Of a DNA stretch of 8,068 nt, positions 6,774 to 8,068 are shown piece by piece. The notes under the pieces were generated by a model. It saw nothing but the letters and a program-made list of their open reading frames with translations. It was not told the DNA's origin and did not search any database. The position numbers and the translations under genes are program-made. How positions within the stretch are numbered: the first letter of the stretch is position 1; every line of letters starts with the position of its first letter. This DNA is from Eubacterium sp. GTDB lineage: Bacteria > Bacillota > Clostridia > Oscillospirales > Acutalibacteraceae. Location of the stretch: contig JAIDJS010000025.1 in the NCBI GenBank assembly GCA_029052085.1, positions 1 to 8,068 of the forward strand. Reading direction: 5' to 3'.

Positions 6774-8045
6774 TTAAGCTTTATCGGTTATCGGAAGTGA
6801 AATGAAAATGGAAAGCCCTTTTCCAAGCTCGCTCTGTGCCCATATCAGACCTCCGTGCATTTCTACAATCTGCTTGCAGATTGCGAGTCCGAGGCCTGAG
6901 CCGTTGCGAACATTGGTGCGCGCTTTGTCTGCTCTGTAAAGCGTGTCAAAAATTCTTGGCAGGCTTTCTTTATCAACGCCCATTCCATTGTCTGAAATTT
7001 CAAATAATATGGTGTTTTTATATTCAAAAACCGTTATTTTGATTTTTCCTCTTATATCTTTGTTTCGGTATTTAATGCTGTTTGAAATGATATTGTTTAT
7101 AACTCTGGAAAAGCTGTCTGTATCAAGGTTTAAAATAACAGAGCTTTTTGTTTTATCAATAATTTCAAAATCAAAATTCTGTTTTTCAAGCTCTTCGCCA
7201 ATCTGCCGGGCATAGTCGATAAAATCCGAAACTGCAATCTTTTCGCAATTCAGTGTTACAGAGCCAAGCTCTAATTTTGAAATGGTTAAAAGCTCGTCAA
7301 GCATTTTTTCCGTGTCACAGGTAGAGGAATATATGATGTCCATATATCTTTCTCGTTTTTCCGGTGTGTCGGCAATGCCGTCGCGTAGCCCCTCAAGATA
7401 TCCCTTTACAGATGTAAGCGGTGTTCTTAAATCGTGAGCAATTCCGGCAATCATTTCTTTCTGCTTTTTATCTGCAAGGCTCTGTTCTTCGATAGAGGAC
7501 TTAACTCTCAGTCTCATTTCATTGAAGCTTTCAGCAAGAATGCCCAATTCGTTTTTGGATTTATATTTAATTTCATGCTCAAAATTGCCCTTTGCAATTT
7601 CGTTTGCAACCTCTGTTATCTGCTTTATAGGACCGACTATGGTTTTTGATGTTATAAATGAAATAATAATGATTGCAATGATGAAAAGCAAAACAATGCT
7701 TGTTAAAACAAGGCTTGTTCTGTTAATAAATGTTCCTATAATGCTTTCGGATTTGCCATTTGAAAAATCGGGAAAGGAAAGTTCTTCATTAATTATAACA
7801 AAGCTATATGTGTTGCTTTCGTTTGCAGTTGTTGCGGTTATTATTAATCCGTCTTCACCAAGATAATAGGAACTGTCATTGCTTTGCTCCGATAAGGCGG
7901 ATTTCATTTTTTCAATTCTTTTGTCGTCTGTTTGCGAGCAATAAAATTCCCTGCCGTTTTCGGTTATAAGAATTAATGCTCCGTCTTCCTCAAAATGCCT
8001 GCAGATATCTGTTGTTTCTTTAAGCTTTTCATTAACGTATGTCTT
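6774..8045 (-). CDS. Sensor histidine kinase (HAMP, HisKA, HATPase), N-terminus missing or frame-broken
   Basis: A membrane kinase that should phosphorylate the neighbouring regulator. Numbered from the first ATG (7905-7907): an external sensor segment, a membrane helix at about 65-87, HAMP at about 88-140, the H-box AHDLRTPLTS with phospho-acceptor His158 (codon 7434-7436), N-box NNIISNSIKY (Asn276), G1 DNGMG (306-310) and G2 GSGLGL (336-341). The catalytic core is complete. That ATG is a poor start: it has no Shine-Dalgarno, and the frame stays open another 46 codons to 8045 with protein-like sequence (VNEKLKETTDICRHFEEDG). No ATG, GTG or TTG lies there, and TAA at 8046-8048 interrupts it. 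The expected first membrane helix is absent. The gene therefore runs past the window or is frameshifted near 8046. The signal sensed is unknown. Confidence 0.88.
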   Translation of the reverse strand, partial: KTYVNEKLKETTDICRHFEEDGALILITENGREFYCSQTDDKRIEKMKSALSEQSNDSSYYLGEDGLIITATTANESNTYSFVIINEELSFPDFSNGKSESIIGTFINRTSLVLTSIVLLFIIAIIIISFITSKTIVGPIKQITEVANEIAKGNFEHEIKYKSKNELGILAESFNEMRLRVKSSIEEQSLADKKQKEMIAGIAHDLRTPLTSVKGYLEGLRDGIADTPEKRERYMDIIYSSTCDTEKMLDELLTISKLELGSVTLNCEKIAVSDFIDYARQIGEELEKQNFDFEIIDKTKSSVILNLDTDSFSRVINNIISNSIKYRNKDIRGKIKITVFEYKNTILFEISDNGMGVDKESLPRIFDTLYRADKARTNVRNGSGLGLAICKQIVEMHGGLIWAQSELGKGLSIFISLPITDKA

Positions 8046-8068
8046 TTATTCAAGAACTCATGCTGGCA

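Noticed and set aside
7522..7866. Plus-strand open frame of 114 codons opposite the kinase sensor and membrane region
   Set aside because: It is antisense to the kinase. Its hydrophobic residues mirror the membrane-helix codons, and no convincing start or family pattern is seen.
1..8068. A new mobile, defence or CRISPR-type system
   Set aside because: No repeats, transposase, integrase, toxin-antitoxin pair or unknown gene cluster was seen. Every sizeable gene belongs to a known family, and no gap exceeds about 110 nt.

Overview
This window looks like a chromosomal stretch from a low- to mid-GC Gram-positive bacterium of the Clostridia, plausibly a gut Oscillospirales/Ruminococcaceae-type lineage. 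The evidence is the gene order infB-rbfA-nrnA-truB-ribF, typical of Bacillota, and the lysine-rich IF-2 linker with its clostridial-type 'TVDLEKYNQKYE' segment. The lineage is inferred from these features and not from any database search. The window start cuts a gene and its end cuts or breaks another, so it may be a contig or a slice of one.

Layout. Positions 1-5941 form one tightly packed plus-strand operon for translation, RNA and flavin functions. It holds the 3' part of infB (translation initiation factor IF-2), rbfA (ribosome-binding factor A), an nrnA-like DHH/DHHA1 phosphoesterase, truB (tRNA pseudouridine-55 synthase), a divergent and short ribF (riboflavin kinase/FMN adenylyltransferase), and a HAD-superfamily phosphatase. 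Spacing is 49 nt after infB. After that, genes overlap (rbfA/nrnA 11 nt, nrnA/truB 4 nt, ribF/HAD 23 nt) or are 3 nt apart (truB/ribF), which suggests translational coupling. A perfect 32-bp palindrome with a T-run (5941-5974) closes the operon and looks like a bidirectional terminator.

Positions 6049-8068 hold a convergent minus-strand two-component system: a membrane sensor histidine kinase followed 20 nt later by an OmpR/PhoB-type response regulator. The kinase reading frame has no plausible start inside the window. It stays open upstream of its first ATG and then hits a stop at 8046-8048. One extra A in the adjacent A4 run would join it to the open frame that continues to the window edge, so it is either a frameshifted gene or a sequence error at a contig end.

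How they work together. IF-2 and RbfA serve 30S maturation and initiation, TruB modifies tRNA, and the DHH enzyme degrades very short RNAs and/or pAp. RibF makes FMN and perhaps FAD. The HAD enzyme has all four catalytic motifs but an unknown substrate. I see no mobile element, CRISPR array, RNA gene or defence-type system. The points most worth a second look are the degenerate nucleotidyltransferase half of RibF and the frame break in the kinase.
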